Below, piece by piece: positions 33,529 to 42,297 of a DNA stretch of 56,499 nucleotides. The notes beneath the pieces are model-generated. The model was not told the origin of the DNA. It did no database searches and worked only from the letters and a program-made list of their open reading frames with translations. Within the stretch, counting starts at the first letter, position 1; each line of letters begins with the position of its first letter. Made by a program: the position numbers and the translations under genes. The DNA is from JBFMCC01 sp034435275 (GTDB taxonomy: Bacteria > Chloroflexota > Anaerolineae > Anaerolineales > Villigracilaceae). The DNA lies in contig DAOTXP010000075.1 in NCBI GenBank assembly GCA_034435275.1, positions 1-56,499 on the forward strand, written 5' to 3'.

Positions 33529-34761
33529 TCAATTCGCGCTTTTCTGTGCGCGTCCCCGGTTAATCCGATAAATCGTGCGAATAATTTCCGGGGCGGCGAC
33601 AAAGATGATTACCAGTCCCTGAATGATGCGTATCAATTCCACAGGCGTGCCTGCCACGGATTGCATACGCGCCGCGCCGCCGCGCAGGAACCCGAACAAC
33701 AGGGAGGCCAGCACGACCCCGAGCGGGTGACTGTTTCCCAGAAGTGCCAATGAAATGGCATCGAATCCATAACCCGAGGAAAAGGCGCGTACCAGTTTAT
33801 GATCCACTCCCAAGATTTGTCCCACACCAGCCATGCCTGCCAGCGCGCCGCTTATTACCATAGTCAATACGGTAATCAGAGTAATGCGGATGCCTGCGTA
33901 ACGCGAGGCATTTGGGTTGGCGCCTACCATGCGGATTTCAAGCCCCAGAGGAGTCTTCCACAGGAACCAGTAAACCGCGAAAGCCAGAGCAAGGGCGATG
34001 ATGAAACCCCAGTGAATACGCATCGGCTCCTTGAACAGGAGCGGCAGATAGGAGGTCGGGCGCACTTCCGGCGTGATGGGCAGGCCGTCAGGCCGCTGCA
34101 TGGGGCCTGAAAGCAGATACTCTGTGAGGCGGAAGGCGATATAGTTCATCATGATGGTGTTGATCACTTCGTGCGCCCCCGTGCGGGCCTTGAGGAAGCC
34201 GGGGATGCCTGCCCATAAAGCGCCCGCGGCGGCTCCGGCGAGCATGGCCAGAGGCAGGTGGACGAAGGCCGGCAGCCCAGTGATCGAATAGCCGACGAAT
34301 GCCGTGGCGAGACCGGCGGCGAAAAGCTGCCCCTCTGCCCCGATGTTGAAAAGCCCGCCGCGAAAGCCAAGCGCCACGCCGAGGCCTGCAAAGATGTACG
34401 GAGTGGCGATGGTCAGGCTCTCGCTGGCCGGGCGGAAGGCGTCCAGCAGGTCCTTGGTCTCGCCGGTCGCCTGCCAGGTCCGAATGGCGGCGCCGATTAA
34501 TTTTGGATCGCCAAATGCTCCAATGAACATGGCTGAATAGGCTTCACGAACGGATATCCACGAGGCCCGTAGGATTTCGGCGAACCCCTTGGCGGCCAGC
34601 ACCTCTGGATCGGAGAAGGGAATGATGAAGGCGCCAACGACAAGCGCGGTAAAAACCGACAGGATCGGCAAGAGGATTGCCTCGCCGCTTCCCTCTCTCA
34701 CGGCTATCCTTGAAAAGAAGCCGCGCTTCCGTTCACGCGTTTTGTCCGGGGATGTATCCAA
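33529..34761 (-). CDS. BMP-type ABC importer permease (first subunit)
   Basis: The protein has 410 residues. The start is TTG 34761, because AAGGAG ends exactly 6 bases before it; the longer frame (TTG 34776) would place the ribosome binding site inside the coding region. About ten spans are seen. ATPYIFAGLGVALGFRGG with LFNIGAEGQ and EIRMVGANPNASRYAG are hallmarks of NupP/YufP-like permeases. It lies 24 bases upstream of the second permease and 40 bases downstream of the ATPase gene. Confidence 0.85.
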   Translation of the reverse strand: MDTSPDKTRERKRGFFSRIAVREGSGEAILLPILSVFTALVVGAFIIPFSDPEVLAAKGFAEILRASWISVREAYSAMFIGAFGDPKLIGAAIRTWQATGETKDLLDAFRPASESLTIATPYIFAGLGVALGFRGGLFNIGAEGQLFAAGLATAFVGYSITGLPAFVHLPLAMLAGAAAGALWAGIPGFLKARTGAHEVINTIMMNYIAFRLTEYLLSGPMQRPDGLPITPEVRPTSYLPLLFKEPMRIHWGFIIALALAFAVYWFLWKTPLGLEIRMVGANPNASRYAGIRITLITVLTMVISGALAGMAGVGQILGVDHKLVRAFSSGYGFDAISLALLGNSHPLGVVLASLLFGFLRGGAARMQSVAGTPVELIRIIQGLVIIFVAAPEIIRTIYRINRGRAQKSAN

Positions 34762-34801
34762 GTGAATCTCCTTCAAGGATTTGAGCGCTGAGATTAAGTC
34801 C

Positions 34802-36340
34802 TCACGCCGTAGGTGTCCCCGCCTTGCGGGGTTCGTGGATGCCTGCCATGAGCAGCCCCAGCTCTTCCCGTCTGGCCCGCTCCGCTGGCAGGATATCGAG
34901 GATGCGTCCCGCGTACATGACCGCGATCCGGTCCGAAAGGCTCATGATCTCGTCCAGTTCCGAAGAGACCAGAAGCACCGCGCAACCCTCGTCCCGTTTT
35001 TTTAGAATCTGGCCGTGAATGTATTCGATCGAGCCGACGTCGAGGCCGCGCGTCGGCTGGGACGCGATCAACAGCTGGATCGGGCGCGAGAGTTCGCGCG
35101 CCACGATCACTTTCTGCTGATTTCCTCCGGATAAATTGGAGACCGGTACTTCGATACCGGGCGTGCGTACATCGAATGCCTCCACGCGTTCCCGCGCCGC
35201 CTTTTCGATTTCCTCGTGGCGGAGGTTCATTCCCTTCGTAAAGGGAGCCTCATAATATGTATTCAGTACCATGTTTTCGGCCACGGGGAACGAGAGTACC
35301 AGGCCGTCCTTCTGGCGGTCTTCCGGAATGTGCGCCGAACCGGCCTCGCGTATCTCGCGCGGCGTGGCGCGGGTGGTATTGCGACCTGCTACCACTATCT
35401 TTCCCGCCTCCACCCTGCGCAGGCCCGTCAACGCCTCGATCAGTTCCTTTTGCCCGTTTCCCTGCACGCCGGCAATCCCGAGCACTTCCCCGGCACGCAC
35501 ATCGAACGAAACCCCTTTCACCGCCATAAATTGACGGTCATCCTTTACAAAGAGATTCTCCACGGTGAGCATGGACTGGCCCAGCGCCACGGGCTTTCTT
35601 TTCAACGTCAGGAGCACCTGGCGTCCGACCATTAGATTCGCCAGAGACGATTCGGTGGCCTCCTTGGGGGTGGTAACTCCCGTCACGCGGCCGTTTCGCA
35701 GTACAACGACGCGGTCCGCAAGCGCCATCACCTCTTTCAGTTTATGGGTAATGAAAATGACCGACTTACCCTGCTTTACCAGCGAGCGGACGATCTTGAA
35801 GAACTCCTCCACTTCCTGGGGCGTCAGCACGGCAGTCGGTTCGTCCAGAATCAATATCTCGGCTTCGCGATACAAAACTTTGACGATCTCAACCCGTTGC
35901 TGGACGCCCACAGACAGATCCTCGATCTTTACGTGAGGCTCCACATCGAGGTGGAACTGGGCAGAGATCTCCTCGATCCGTTTGGCGACGTTTTCCCGGT
36001 CCAGCATGATCCCGTTTTTTGTGGCTTCGGAACCCAGCATCACATTTTCCGTCACCGTGAAGACCGGTACCAGCATGAAATGCTGGTGAACCATGCCAAT
36101 TCCGTGCCGGATGGCACCCTGCGGGGAGTGGATATCAACCTTCGAGCCGCGTATGTAGATCTCCCCCTCGTCGGGCGTATACAGACCGTACAGGATGTTC
36201 ATCAACGTGGTCTTCCCCGCGCCGTTTTCTCCCAGCAGAGCAAGCACTTCTCCTTCATTCAAGGTCAGGTCAATGTGATCGTTTGCCAGAACGCCGGGGA
36301 AGGCTTTCGTAATACCGCGAAGTTCCAAAACAGGAGGCAT
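34802..36340 (-). CDS. BMP-type ABC importer ATPase (two nucleotide-binding domains)
   Basis: The protein has 512 residues. ATG 36340 is preferred (GGAG 6 bases upstream). Domain 1 has a Walker A GENGAGKTT, a signature LSVGVQQRVEI and a Walker B ILILDEPTA. Domain 2 has a weakened Walker A (GVQGNGQKE), the signature LSGGNQQKV and a degenerate Walker B (LLIASQPTRGLD). This asymmetry is normal for the ribose/nucleoside ATPases (YufO, RbsA-like). It energises uptake through the two permeases that follow. Confidence 0.9.
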   Translation of the reverse strand: MPPVLELRGITKAFPGVLANDHIDLTLNEGEVLALLGENGAGKTTLMNILYGLYTPDEGEIYIRGSKVDIHSPQGAIRHGIGMVHQHFMLVPVFTVTENVMLGSEATKNGIMLDRENVAKRIEEISAQFHLDVEPHVKIEDLSVGVQQRVEIVKVLYREAEILILDEPTAVLTPQEVEEFFKIVRSLVKQGKSVIFITHKLKEVMALADRVVVLRNGRVTGVTTPKEATESSLANLMVGRQVLLTLKRKPVALGQSMLTVENLFVKDDRQFMAVKGVSFDVRAGEVLGIAGVQGNGQKELIEALTGLRRVEAGKIVVAGRNTTRATPREIREAGSAHIPEDRQKDGLVLSFPVAENMVLNTYYEAPFTKGMNLRHEEIEKAARERVEAFDVRTPGIEVPVSNLSGGNQQKVIVARELSRPIQLLIASQPTRGLDVGSIEYIHGQILKKRDEGCAVLLVSSELDEIMSLSDRIAVMYAGRILDILPAERARREELGLLMAGIHEPRKAGTPTA

Positions 36341-36382
36341 ACCTGTCTCCATTTCCAAGAATGTAAACGGCTTTTGGGTTAA

Positions 36383-36416
36383 TCTGGTGGCGCTGACGAT
36401 AATCAGCGCCACCAGA
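36383..36416 (-). terminator. Perfect 14-bp hairpin between the binding-protein and ATPase genes
   Basis: Arms 36383-36396 and 36403-36416 pair perfectly with a 6-base loop. On the minus strand it is followed by TTAACCCAAAA, not a U-run, so it may protect the upstream mRNA end or partly terminate, favouring high binding-protein levels. Confidence 0.6.
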
Positions 36417-36446
36417 CTTATGAGCGAAACACCTGGATCTTATGCC

Positions 36447-37652
36447 TTACGGATACAGACCCTGAGGACAGGAAGCAGGATAGGAGACACAGCCCGTGTC
36501 GGTGATCTCGCCTGAGAGGATCTGTTGCAGAAGGGCATCCACTTCGGCCTTCAACTCAGCCGGGACTTTATCTTCCAGATCGTGGTAGGGAGCGATGCCC
36601 ACACCGCCGTTCGGGATATCGCCAACATAGTTGGTGCAACCCTCGAACGTGCCCTCCAGTGCGGACTTGACCACGGTGTAGTTCGAGACGTCCATGTTCT
36701 TCATGATGGAGGTCAGGATCACATCTTGGACGCCCGGCAGGGAAACGTAGCCATCAGTGTCAACCCAGATGCCGTAGCCGCCGCGTTCGCGGGCTACATC
36801 GAAACCGGGTGCGCCGATCAAACCACCGACGCCCATGAAGATATCCGCGCCCTCATCGAAGAGCGATTCAGCGGCCTCCTTACCCTTGGTCAGGTCGGAG
36901 AAATCGCCGGTGAACAGGCCTTCGCCAGTCTCGTTATCCCAGCCGATAAAGCGGACGTTCGTGCCATGGACTTCGTTGTACTTGTCCATGCCAAACTGCG
37001 CGCCCACGGCAAAGATGGTCACGGTGGGGATCTTCGCGCCGCCGAAGTAGCCGATGGCGGGATCCTCAGGATCAAGTTGCAGGGCCATGCCCGCGGCCAG
37101 GTAGCCAGCCAGGAAGGCGGCCTGGTCGGTCTTGAACACCTGCCCCATCACGTTCGGGATGCAGGCGTCCTTGCCGGGATTGCCGTCGGGCAGGAAGGGA
37201 TCGGGATAGGCATAATCGAAGATCGCGAACTTGGTGTCGGGGTACTGCGCGGCGACATTGGCTGTGTCCGCGCCGAGGAAGAAGCCAGCGGCAACGATCA
37301 GGTCATAACCCTGGCTGGCAAACTCGGTCAAGTTCGGCGTGTATTGAGTAGCCTCGTCGGACTGGATGTATTGAGCGTGGACACCCAGTTCTTCCTGCGC
37401 GCGCAGGATTCCAGCGTACTGGGTCTCGTTGAAGCTGTCGTCATTGATGCCGCCCGTATCGGTCACGAAACCGACGCAGAATACGTCCTCGGCCGCGCAG
37501 TCCAAGGCCGGGGGTTCGGTGGCGACTACAGGCGGTTCGGTGGCGACCACAGGCGGTTCGGTCATGGGGGCTTCTGTGGGTTTTGGGCCGCAGGCCGACA
37601 GCATCATCGAAGCGACGACCAGTAGAGCCAACAGTACAAACAGTTTCTTCAT
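36447..37652 (-). CDS. BMP-family substrate-binding lipoprotein of the ABC importer
   Basis: The protein has 401 residues from ATG 37652, with GAGGAGAAG upstream. The lipobox is LSAC (~21). A short tandem repeat PPVVATE follows the Cys, then the Bmp/Med fold: VGFVTDTGGINDDSFN (~62-77), YDLIVAAGF, AIFDYAYPD and GGAKIPTV. It is longer than classic BMP proteins because of inserts near 190-230. By family it binds purine nucleosides or related molecules. It is the first gene of the importer operon. Confidence 0.9.
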   Translation of the reverse strand: MKKLFVLLALLVVASMMLSACGPKPTEAPMTEPPVVATEPPVVATEPPALDCAAEDVFCVGFVTDTGGINDDSFNETQYAGILRAQEELGVHAQYIQSDEATQYTPNLTEFASQGYDLIVAAGFFLGADTANVAAQYPDTKFAIFDYAYPDPFLPDGNPGKDACIPNVMGQVFKTDQAAFLAGYLAAGMALQLDPEDPAIGYFGGAKIPTVTIFAVGAQFGMDKYNEVHGTNVRFIGWDNETGEGLFTGDFSDLTKGKEAAESLFDEGADIFMGVGGLIGAPGFDVARERGGYGIWVDTDGYVSLPGVQDVILTSIMKNMDVSNYTVVKSALEGTFEGCTNYVGDIPNGGVGIAPYHDLEDKVPAELKAEVDALLQQILSGEITDTGCVSYPASCPQGLYP

Positions 37653-37769
37653 TTTCGTTCTTCTCCTCTCAAATTTGAGAAAGTGGAATAGGGGTTTATT
37701 TTCTGGCGTTGGGGGAAAAATCAGGAACTGGGTTCGGCGCACCTCCTGTACAGATTTTCTTAGAAGGCA

Positions 37770-37799
37770 AGTATACCAGCCTCTAATTTTATTGTGCAA
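37770..37799 (-). promoter_or_regulatory. Sigma70-type promoter of the BMP ABC importer operon
   Basis: TTGCAC (37799-37794) and TATACT (37775-37770) are separated by 18 bases on the minus strand, with a ~110-base leader before ATG 37652. Confidence 0.5.
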
Positions 37800-37823
37800 G
37801 GCAGAACGAAGGGATTGGATAAC

Positions 37824-38840
37824 TTAAGGTATCGAAGGGACACGGCTCTGGACTATTCCATGGGCAAGACCGATGCGGATCTCCTCGAGCCGCGCGCGGA
37901 CCTCGGGGCTGACCGCCGTTTCCAGCGCGTGATACGGCGCCAGGGAGAACGCTCCGTCAAACTCCCCGCCCGCGAGTTCTCCATGCGCGGCAAAACGGAT
38001 CAAAGCATACAGTCCGCCGGTCACGTCTTTCATTGCACTGCTGAGCACCTGTTCTTCCGCGCCGTCGAGTTGATAATACATATCCGCGTCCGCGCCGATG
38101 ACGTAAACGCCGCGTTCCGCGGCCGCCTGCAGAGCGCCTCGCCCTGTCTCTCCCCCGGCCGCGAACAGCACGTCCACACCGTCCTCTACAAGCGAACGCG
38201 CGGTTTCCGCGCCCCAGTCCGGATCGTTGAACAGTCCGCTGGGGCTGTTGTCGTTGTGATAGACCACGAATATTCTCAGGTCTGGATTGATGTAGTAAGC
38301 CCCCTCGCGGAACCCTTCGCAGTATTCCCACATCTCGGCCACGGCCTGCGAATCGCAGACGGCGGCCACGCGTCCCGTCGCGGTGACCGAGGCGGCCAGC
38401 GCCCCGGCCAGGAATCCGCCCTGGTCTTCAGGAAAGACCAGCCCGGTCAGGTTGTCGCGCTTGTTGTCCTGCGGCTGGTCCACGCCGATGAAATGAACGG
38501 ACATGAATTCCGCCGCGGCCTCCTTTGTCGCTTTGCGCATCGAATAGCCGACGGTGATGATGAGGTCGTATCCCGCCTCTGCCAGTGTCGTGACGTTCTT
38601 GCTGCGATCGCGGACGTCAATGGTTTCGATGAAGGCAATCTGGTCCACCAGCCCATCGGCTTTGGCCTGTTCCACCGCCATCCACGCGGATTGGTTGAAG
38701 CCGGGCTCATTCACGCTGCCGAAATCCGTGACCAGGCCGACGCAAAAAAACTCCGGCCGCGCGCAATTCTGCGAAGGCAGGCTGCACGCGGCCAGAAAGG
38801 TGACAACGAGGAGGGCGGAAAACACTCGCAGGAGGCTCAT
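37824..38840 (-). CDS. Second BMP-family lipoprotein
   Basis: The protein has 338 residues. The lipobox is LAAC (Cys 19). The Bmp signature is VGLVTDFGSVNEPGFN (~34-49), with YDLIITVGY, FIGVDQ, VFPEDQGGFLAGALA and DVLFAAGGETGRGA. It shares the fold with the 36447 product but only moderate identity. It is coupled by a 4-base overlap (ATGA) to the upstream MFS gene rather than to an ABC permease, so it may be a sensor or an alternative donor to the adjacent ABC system. Confidence 0.87.
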   Translation of the reverse strand: MSLLRVFSALLVVTFLAACSLPSQNCARPEFFCVGLVTDFGSVNEPGFNQSAWMAVEQAKADGLVDQIAFIETIDVRDRSKNVTTLAEAGYDLIITVGYSMRKATKEAAAEFMSVHFIGVDQPQDNKRDNLTGLVFPEDQGGFLAGALAASVTATGRVAAVCDSQAVAEMWEYCEGFREGAYYINPDLRIFVVYHNDNSPSGLFNDPDWGAETARSLVEDGVDVLFAAGGETGRGALQAAAERGVYVIGADADMYYQLDGAEEQVLSSAMKDVTGGLYALIRFAAHGELAGGEFDGAFSLAPYHALETAVSPEVRARLEEIRIGLAHGIVQSRVPSIP

Positions 38841-40117
38841 GTGACGGCCTGCGCCTCCCCGCGTTTGACTCCGAGCATGAGGACCATCGCCACAACCATG
38901 AAGAACGGCGCGAGAAGCATGATGACGTTGTAATCGCCGCCGGTCAGTTGGATGGCCCAGCCGTTGACGTTCGGCCCGACGATGGCCGAGAGGGTGGAGA
39001 AAAGGTAATAGAGGCCGGTAAAGGTGCCGACGCGCGCCGCGCTGGTCAGGTCCACGATCATGGGCAGGGAGTTGATGTTGATAAACGACCAGCCGATGCC
39101 GCCGAGGATGAGCAGGGTGCCCGCTAGGGTCAACATGCGCGCGCCGCCCTCCTCCAGCGGGATGCCGACCACGGGCAGGGGCGCGATGCCGGTCAGCAGG
39201 GCGGAAGCGGGCGTAACGTAAAAGAGAAAGAGAATCACCGTGACGGTAATCAAACCGATGGCAATGGTGATGCGCCGTCCGATGCGCGCCGCGATCATTC
39301 CCGATGGGATGGCGAACAGTACAAAGAAAAGCGGAAATACGGAGAGCAAAGTCGCGCCGTCACCTTCGGGGATGCCGAGGTGGTTCCTGGCGTAGAGCGT
39401 AAAGAAGGTCTCCACTGCCGAGAAGCCGATGAACCAGAAGAAGATGGCCGAGAGGATGCGCAGTCCGCTTTTGTCGGGATCGTTGATCACTTCCATCAGG
39501 CTCTTCCACATGCCGGGTTGCCCTTCGGTGGCCTCGTATTCCTTCGGCTCCTCGATGAAGAGGAATACGATCAACGCCGCGAGAATGACCAGTCCCGAAC
39601 CAAGCCAGAACGGGAAATTGGGGCTCATCTTGTACAACATGCCGCCGGTCTGCAGGGCGACGATGGTCCCCACGCCGCCCATGAAGTTGATCACGCCGTT
39701 GGCTTGTGAGCGGAACGGCGACGGTGTGATGTCGGGCATGAGTGCGACCACCGGCGTGCGCCACAAAGCCGCGCTCAGCAGGGTGGTGCTGGTGCAGACT
39801 ACAAATAGAGGCAAAACCGCGGCTACGGGGATGAATCCAAATGCGATCGCGGTGATCGGGGCGCCAAAGAGAATGAACGGGATGCGTCTTCCCCATTGGG
39901 TGCGGATTCTGTCCGACCACGCGCCGACGGGCGGTTGGATGAACAGCGCAGCGATGTTGTCGAGCGTCATAAAGAAGCCGATCCACGCGGGCGAGATGTG
40001 GAACTTATCCGCCAGGAAGATGGGGACGAAGGCGTTATACACGCCCCAGATCACGCTCACGCCGAAGAAGCCGAAGCCGAGCAGGAAGATCTTGCCGTAG
40101 TTGAGTCGTGCGGTCAT
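38837..40117 (-). CDS. MFS transporter (SLC45/GPH sugar-type)
   Basis: The protein has 426 residues from ATG 40117, with CGGAGGG 6 bases upstream. Twelve spans are likely. Motif A reads SDRIRTQWGRRIPFILFG, as in SLC45-like sucrose/maltose porters and GPH carriers, and SQANGVINFMGG and LYARNHLG are also typical. The loop EEPKEYEATEG lies at the mid-protein junction. It is predicted to move a sugar, possibly with protons. Its stop overlaps the second BMP gene, an unusual pairing. Confidence 0.8.
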   Translation of the reverse strand: MTARLNYGKIFLLGFGFFGVSVIWGVYNAFVPIFLADKFHISPAWIGFFMTLDNIAALFIQPPVGAWSDRIRTQWGRRIPFILFGAPITAIAFGFIPVAAVLPLFVVCTSTTLLSAALWRTPVVALMPDITPSPFRSQANGVINFMGGVGTIVALQTGGMLYKMSPNFPFWLGSGLVILAALIVFLFIEEPKEYEATEGQPGMWKSLMEVINDPDKSGLRILSAIFFWFIGFSAVETFFTLYARNHLGIPEGDGATLLSVFPLFFVLFAIPSGMIAARIGRRITIAIGLITVTVILFLFYVTPASALLTGIAPLPVVGIPLEEGGARMLTLAGTLLILGGIGWSFININSLPMIVDLTSAARVGTFTGLYYLFSTLSAIVGPNVNGWAIQLTGGDYNVIMLLAPFFMVVAMVLMLGVKRGEAQAVT

Positions 40118-40201
40118 GGTGCCCTCCGGGAGAATGTTTCGCGTTGTGTATTGTGCAGCGCGTAATTTGATCGGCGGATTACCCAATATGCGCTACCGTA
40201 T

Positions 40202-40927
40202 TCACTTTTTCTGCTTCGCCAAAAACTCGCGGTCCTTTTCGCTCAACTCGATTTTTTCCAATAAATCGGGACGGCGCTCCAGCGTCCGCAACAGCGATTG
40301 CTCGCGCCGCCATCGTTCGATCTTGCCGTGATCGCCGGAGAGCAGGATCTCGGGCACGCCCCAGCCGCGGAATTCGGGCGGGCGCGTGTAGTGCGGGTAT
40401 TCGAGCAGGCCGCTGGCGTGCGAGTCGTCCTCCGCGCCGGTCGGGTCGCCGAGGGCGCCGGGGATGAGCCGCGCCAGCGCGTCGATAACAATCAGCGCCG
40501 GCAGTTCGCCGCCGGTCAGCACGTAATCGCCGATGGAGATTTCGTCTGTGACGAGGTACCGGCGGATGCGCTCGTCCACGCCTTCGTAACGCCCGCAGAC
40601 GAGGGCGATGCGTTCGTGCGCGGACAACTCGCGGGCCACCGTTTGTGAGAAGACGCGTCCCTGCGGGGTCAGCAGAATGACCGGCACGCCGCTTGCGGGT
40701 CCAAGAACGGATTCGACTGCGTCGAAGACCGGCTCGGGCTTCATCACCATCCCGCCTCCGCCGCCGTAGGGAACGTCGTCGGTGGTGTGATGTTTGTCGC
40801 GTGCCCAGTCGCGGATGTTGTGGACGCGTACCTCGATCAACCCGCGCTGGCGGGCGCGTTGAAGAATGCTGGATTCAAGATAGGGGGGGAAGACTTCGGG
40901 CAGGAGGGTGAAGACCTCGAACTGCAT
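40202..40927 (-). CDS. trmD: tRNA (guanine-37-N1)-methyltransferase
   Basis: The protein has 241 residues. The SAM-binding trefoil-knot motifs of TrmD are present: LTPQGRVFSQ (~86-95), CGRYEGVDERI (~110-120) and EISIGDYVLTGGELPAL (~128-144). The N-terminus FEVFTLLPEVFPPYL and PYGGGGGMVMKPEP are typical. It methylates G37 next to the anticodon and prevents frameshifting. Usually it lies with rpsP/rimM/rplS; here it stands alone, divergent from a TPR gene, with a leaderless-type promoter. Confidence 0.96.
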   Translation of the reverse strand: MQFEVFTLLPEVFPPYLESSILQRARQRGLIEVRVHNIRDWARDKHHTTDDVPYGGGGGMVMKPEPVFDAVESVLGPASGVPVILLTPQGRVFSQTVARELSAHERIALVCGRYEGVDERIRRYLVTDEISIGDYVLTGGELPALIVIDALARLIPGALGDPTGAEDDSHASGLLEYPHYTRPPEFRGWGVPEILLSGDHGKIERWRREQSLLRTLERRPDLLEKIELSEKDREFLAKQKK

Positions 40928-40933
40928 GATTTG

Positions 40934-40939
40934 ATTCTA
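40934..40939 (-). promoter_or_regulatory. TAGAAT -10 box exactly 6 bases before trmD (leaderless signature)
   Basis: Minus-strand TAGAAT, six bases, then ATG 40927. There is no ribosome binding site between. The divergent TPR gene has the same arrangement 60 bases away. Confidence 0.5.
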
Positions 40940-40975
40940 GCATATAAGAGGCAAATGAGAGCGAATGCGGCTGGC

Positions 40976-41004
40976 TTGCGCGGCTTCTTTCGGAATGGTA
41001 AGAT
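40976..41004 (+). promoter_or_regulatory. TTGCGC-N17-TAAGAT promoter, -10 exactly 6 bases before a start codon
   Basis: TTGCGC (40976-40981), 17 bases, TAAGAT (40999-41004), six bases, then ATG 41011. It supports ATG 41011 as the start of the TPR gene with a leaderless transcript. Confidence 0.5.
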
Positions 41005-41010
41005 GATTAT

Positions 41011-42297
41011 ATGTATTTGCCCCGCCGCTCCAAATGGAGCATGACCCGCAAGAAAATGCGGATCAACTGGTTTCGCGTCACGGTTCTGCTGATCCTGATC
41101 GCCTTCGGCGTGTATTTCAACCGCATCATTTTGCCGACCGTGCCTCAGCCGTTCGTGCCGACTCCGACCGCCACGCGCGATCCTGAATCCTATGTGACGG
41201 AGGCCGAGGCGTTGTTTGCGCAGGGCAAATTGTTCCAGGCGGTTGACAGGTACAAGGAGGCCATCCGCGCCCGGCCCGGCGACCCATCGCTGTATGTGGC
41301 ATTGGCGCGGGTACAGGTCTTCGCCGGGCAGTATGAGGATGCCCAGACCAGCGCCGAGGATGCTCTTCTGCTCAACCCCAACAATTCCATGGCGCACGCC
41401 GTGCTTGCCTGGGCGTTCGACTTTCAGGGCAATTACCTGGAGGCCGAGGCGGCCATCAAGCGCGCCCTCGAACTGGATCCGAACAACGGACTGGCGCATG
41501 CGTACTATGTGGAAATCCTGGTGGATTCGTACCTTGCCGGCAGCGGCGCTTTCGACGGAATTGAGAAGGCCGCGGAGGAGTCGCGTGTGGCGCTGGCACT
41601 CATCCCTGATACCATCGAGGCGCACCGCGCCCGCGGCTACATCCTGGAGGCCACGGCCAATTACGAAGAAGCCATTCTCGAGTATCAGGCCGCGATTGCC
41701 ATCAACGAAAATATTCCCGACCTGCACCTGGCGCTTGGACGAAACTATCGCTTCACGCAGGTCTATGACAAGGCCGTGGAGGAGTTCACGCGCGCCAATG
41801 CCCTGAATCCGGGCGATCCCACGCCCGACTTGCTGATCTCGCGCACCTACGCGACGATCGGCGAATATGCCAAGGCCGTCCAGTACGCCGAAACGGCTGT
41901 CAACGATTCGCCCACGGACGCCAGTCTGCGCGGCAACTTCGGCGTGATGCTCTACCGCAACATCGAATGGCCGGAGGCTGCCGTGCAGTTGGGCCTTGCC
42001 ATCAACGGCGGTATGACCGAGGACGGCCAGAAAATCGTGGGCATCTCGCTCCGCAACGACACCCGCATCGCCGAATATTATTTCACCTATGGCCTGGCGC
42101 TTGCGCGGCTCGACCGCTGCGGCGAAGCGCTCCAGATCGCGCAGCAAATCCAGGCCGGTGTCCCTGCGGACGAGATTGCCGTGGCCAATGCCGGCGAGAT
42201 CAACAACATTTGCCAGCAAAAATTGTCGGTCACGCCGACGGCTTCATCGGTGGCCGCGCCCCCGACCGAAACAGCCACTCCAACGGTCACCCCATGA
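41011..42297 (+). CDS. Membrane-anchored tetratricopeptide-repeat protein
   Basis: The protein has 428 residues. One N-terminal membrane span (~22-40) is followed by a Pro/Thr-rich hinge (VPTPTATRDPES) and about eight TPR-like units (~55-390) with A-x-x-x-x-G-x-x-x-x-A patterns such as AEALFAQGKLFQAVDRYKEA. The tail is Thr/Pro-rich (~405-428). It has an N-in, C-out orientation with a positive-inside start. TPRs mediate protein contacts; the partner is unknown. It is translationally coupled to a paralog by an ATGA overlap. Confidence 0.8.
   Translation: MYLPRRSKWSMTRKKMRINWFRVTVLLILIAFGVYFNRIILPTVPQPFVPTPTATRDPESYVTEAEALFAQGKLFQAVDRYKEAIRARPGDPSLYVALARVQVFAGQYEDAQTSAEDALLLNPNNSMAHAVLAWAFDFQGNYLEAEAAIKRALELDPNNGLAHAYYVEILVDSYLAGSGAFDGIEKAAEESRVALALIPDTIEAHRARGYILEATANYEEAILEYQAAIAINENIPDLHLALGRNYRFTQVYDKAVEEFTRANALNPGDPTPDLLISRTYATIGEYAKAVQYAETAVNDSPTDASLRGNFGVMLYRNIEWPEAAVQLGLAINGGMTEDGQKIVGISLRNDTRIAEYYFTYGLALARLDRCGEALQIAQQIQAGVPADEIAVANAGEINNICQQKLSVTPTASSVAAPPTETATPTVTP

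Noticed and set aside
40837..42219. 460-residue frame antisense to the first TPR gene, running into trmD
   Set aside because: The plus-strand TPR pattern and matching promoter explain the region.
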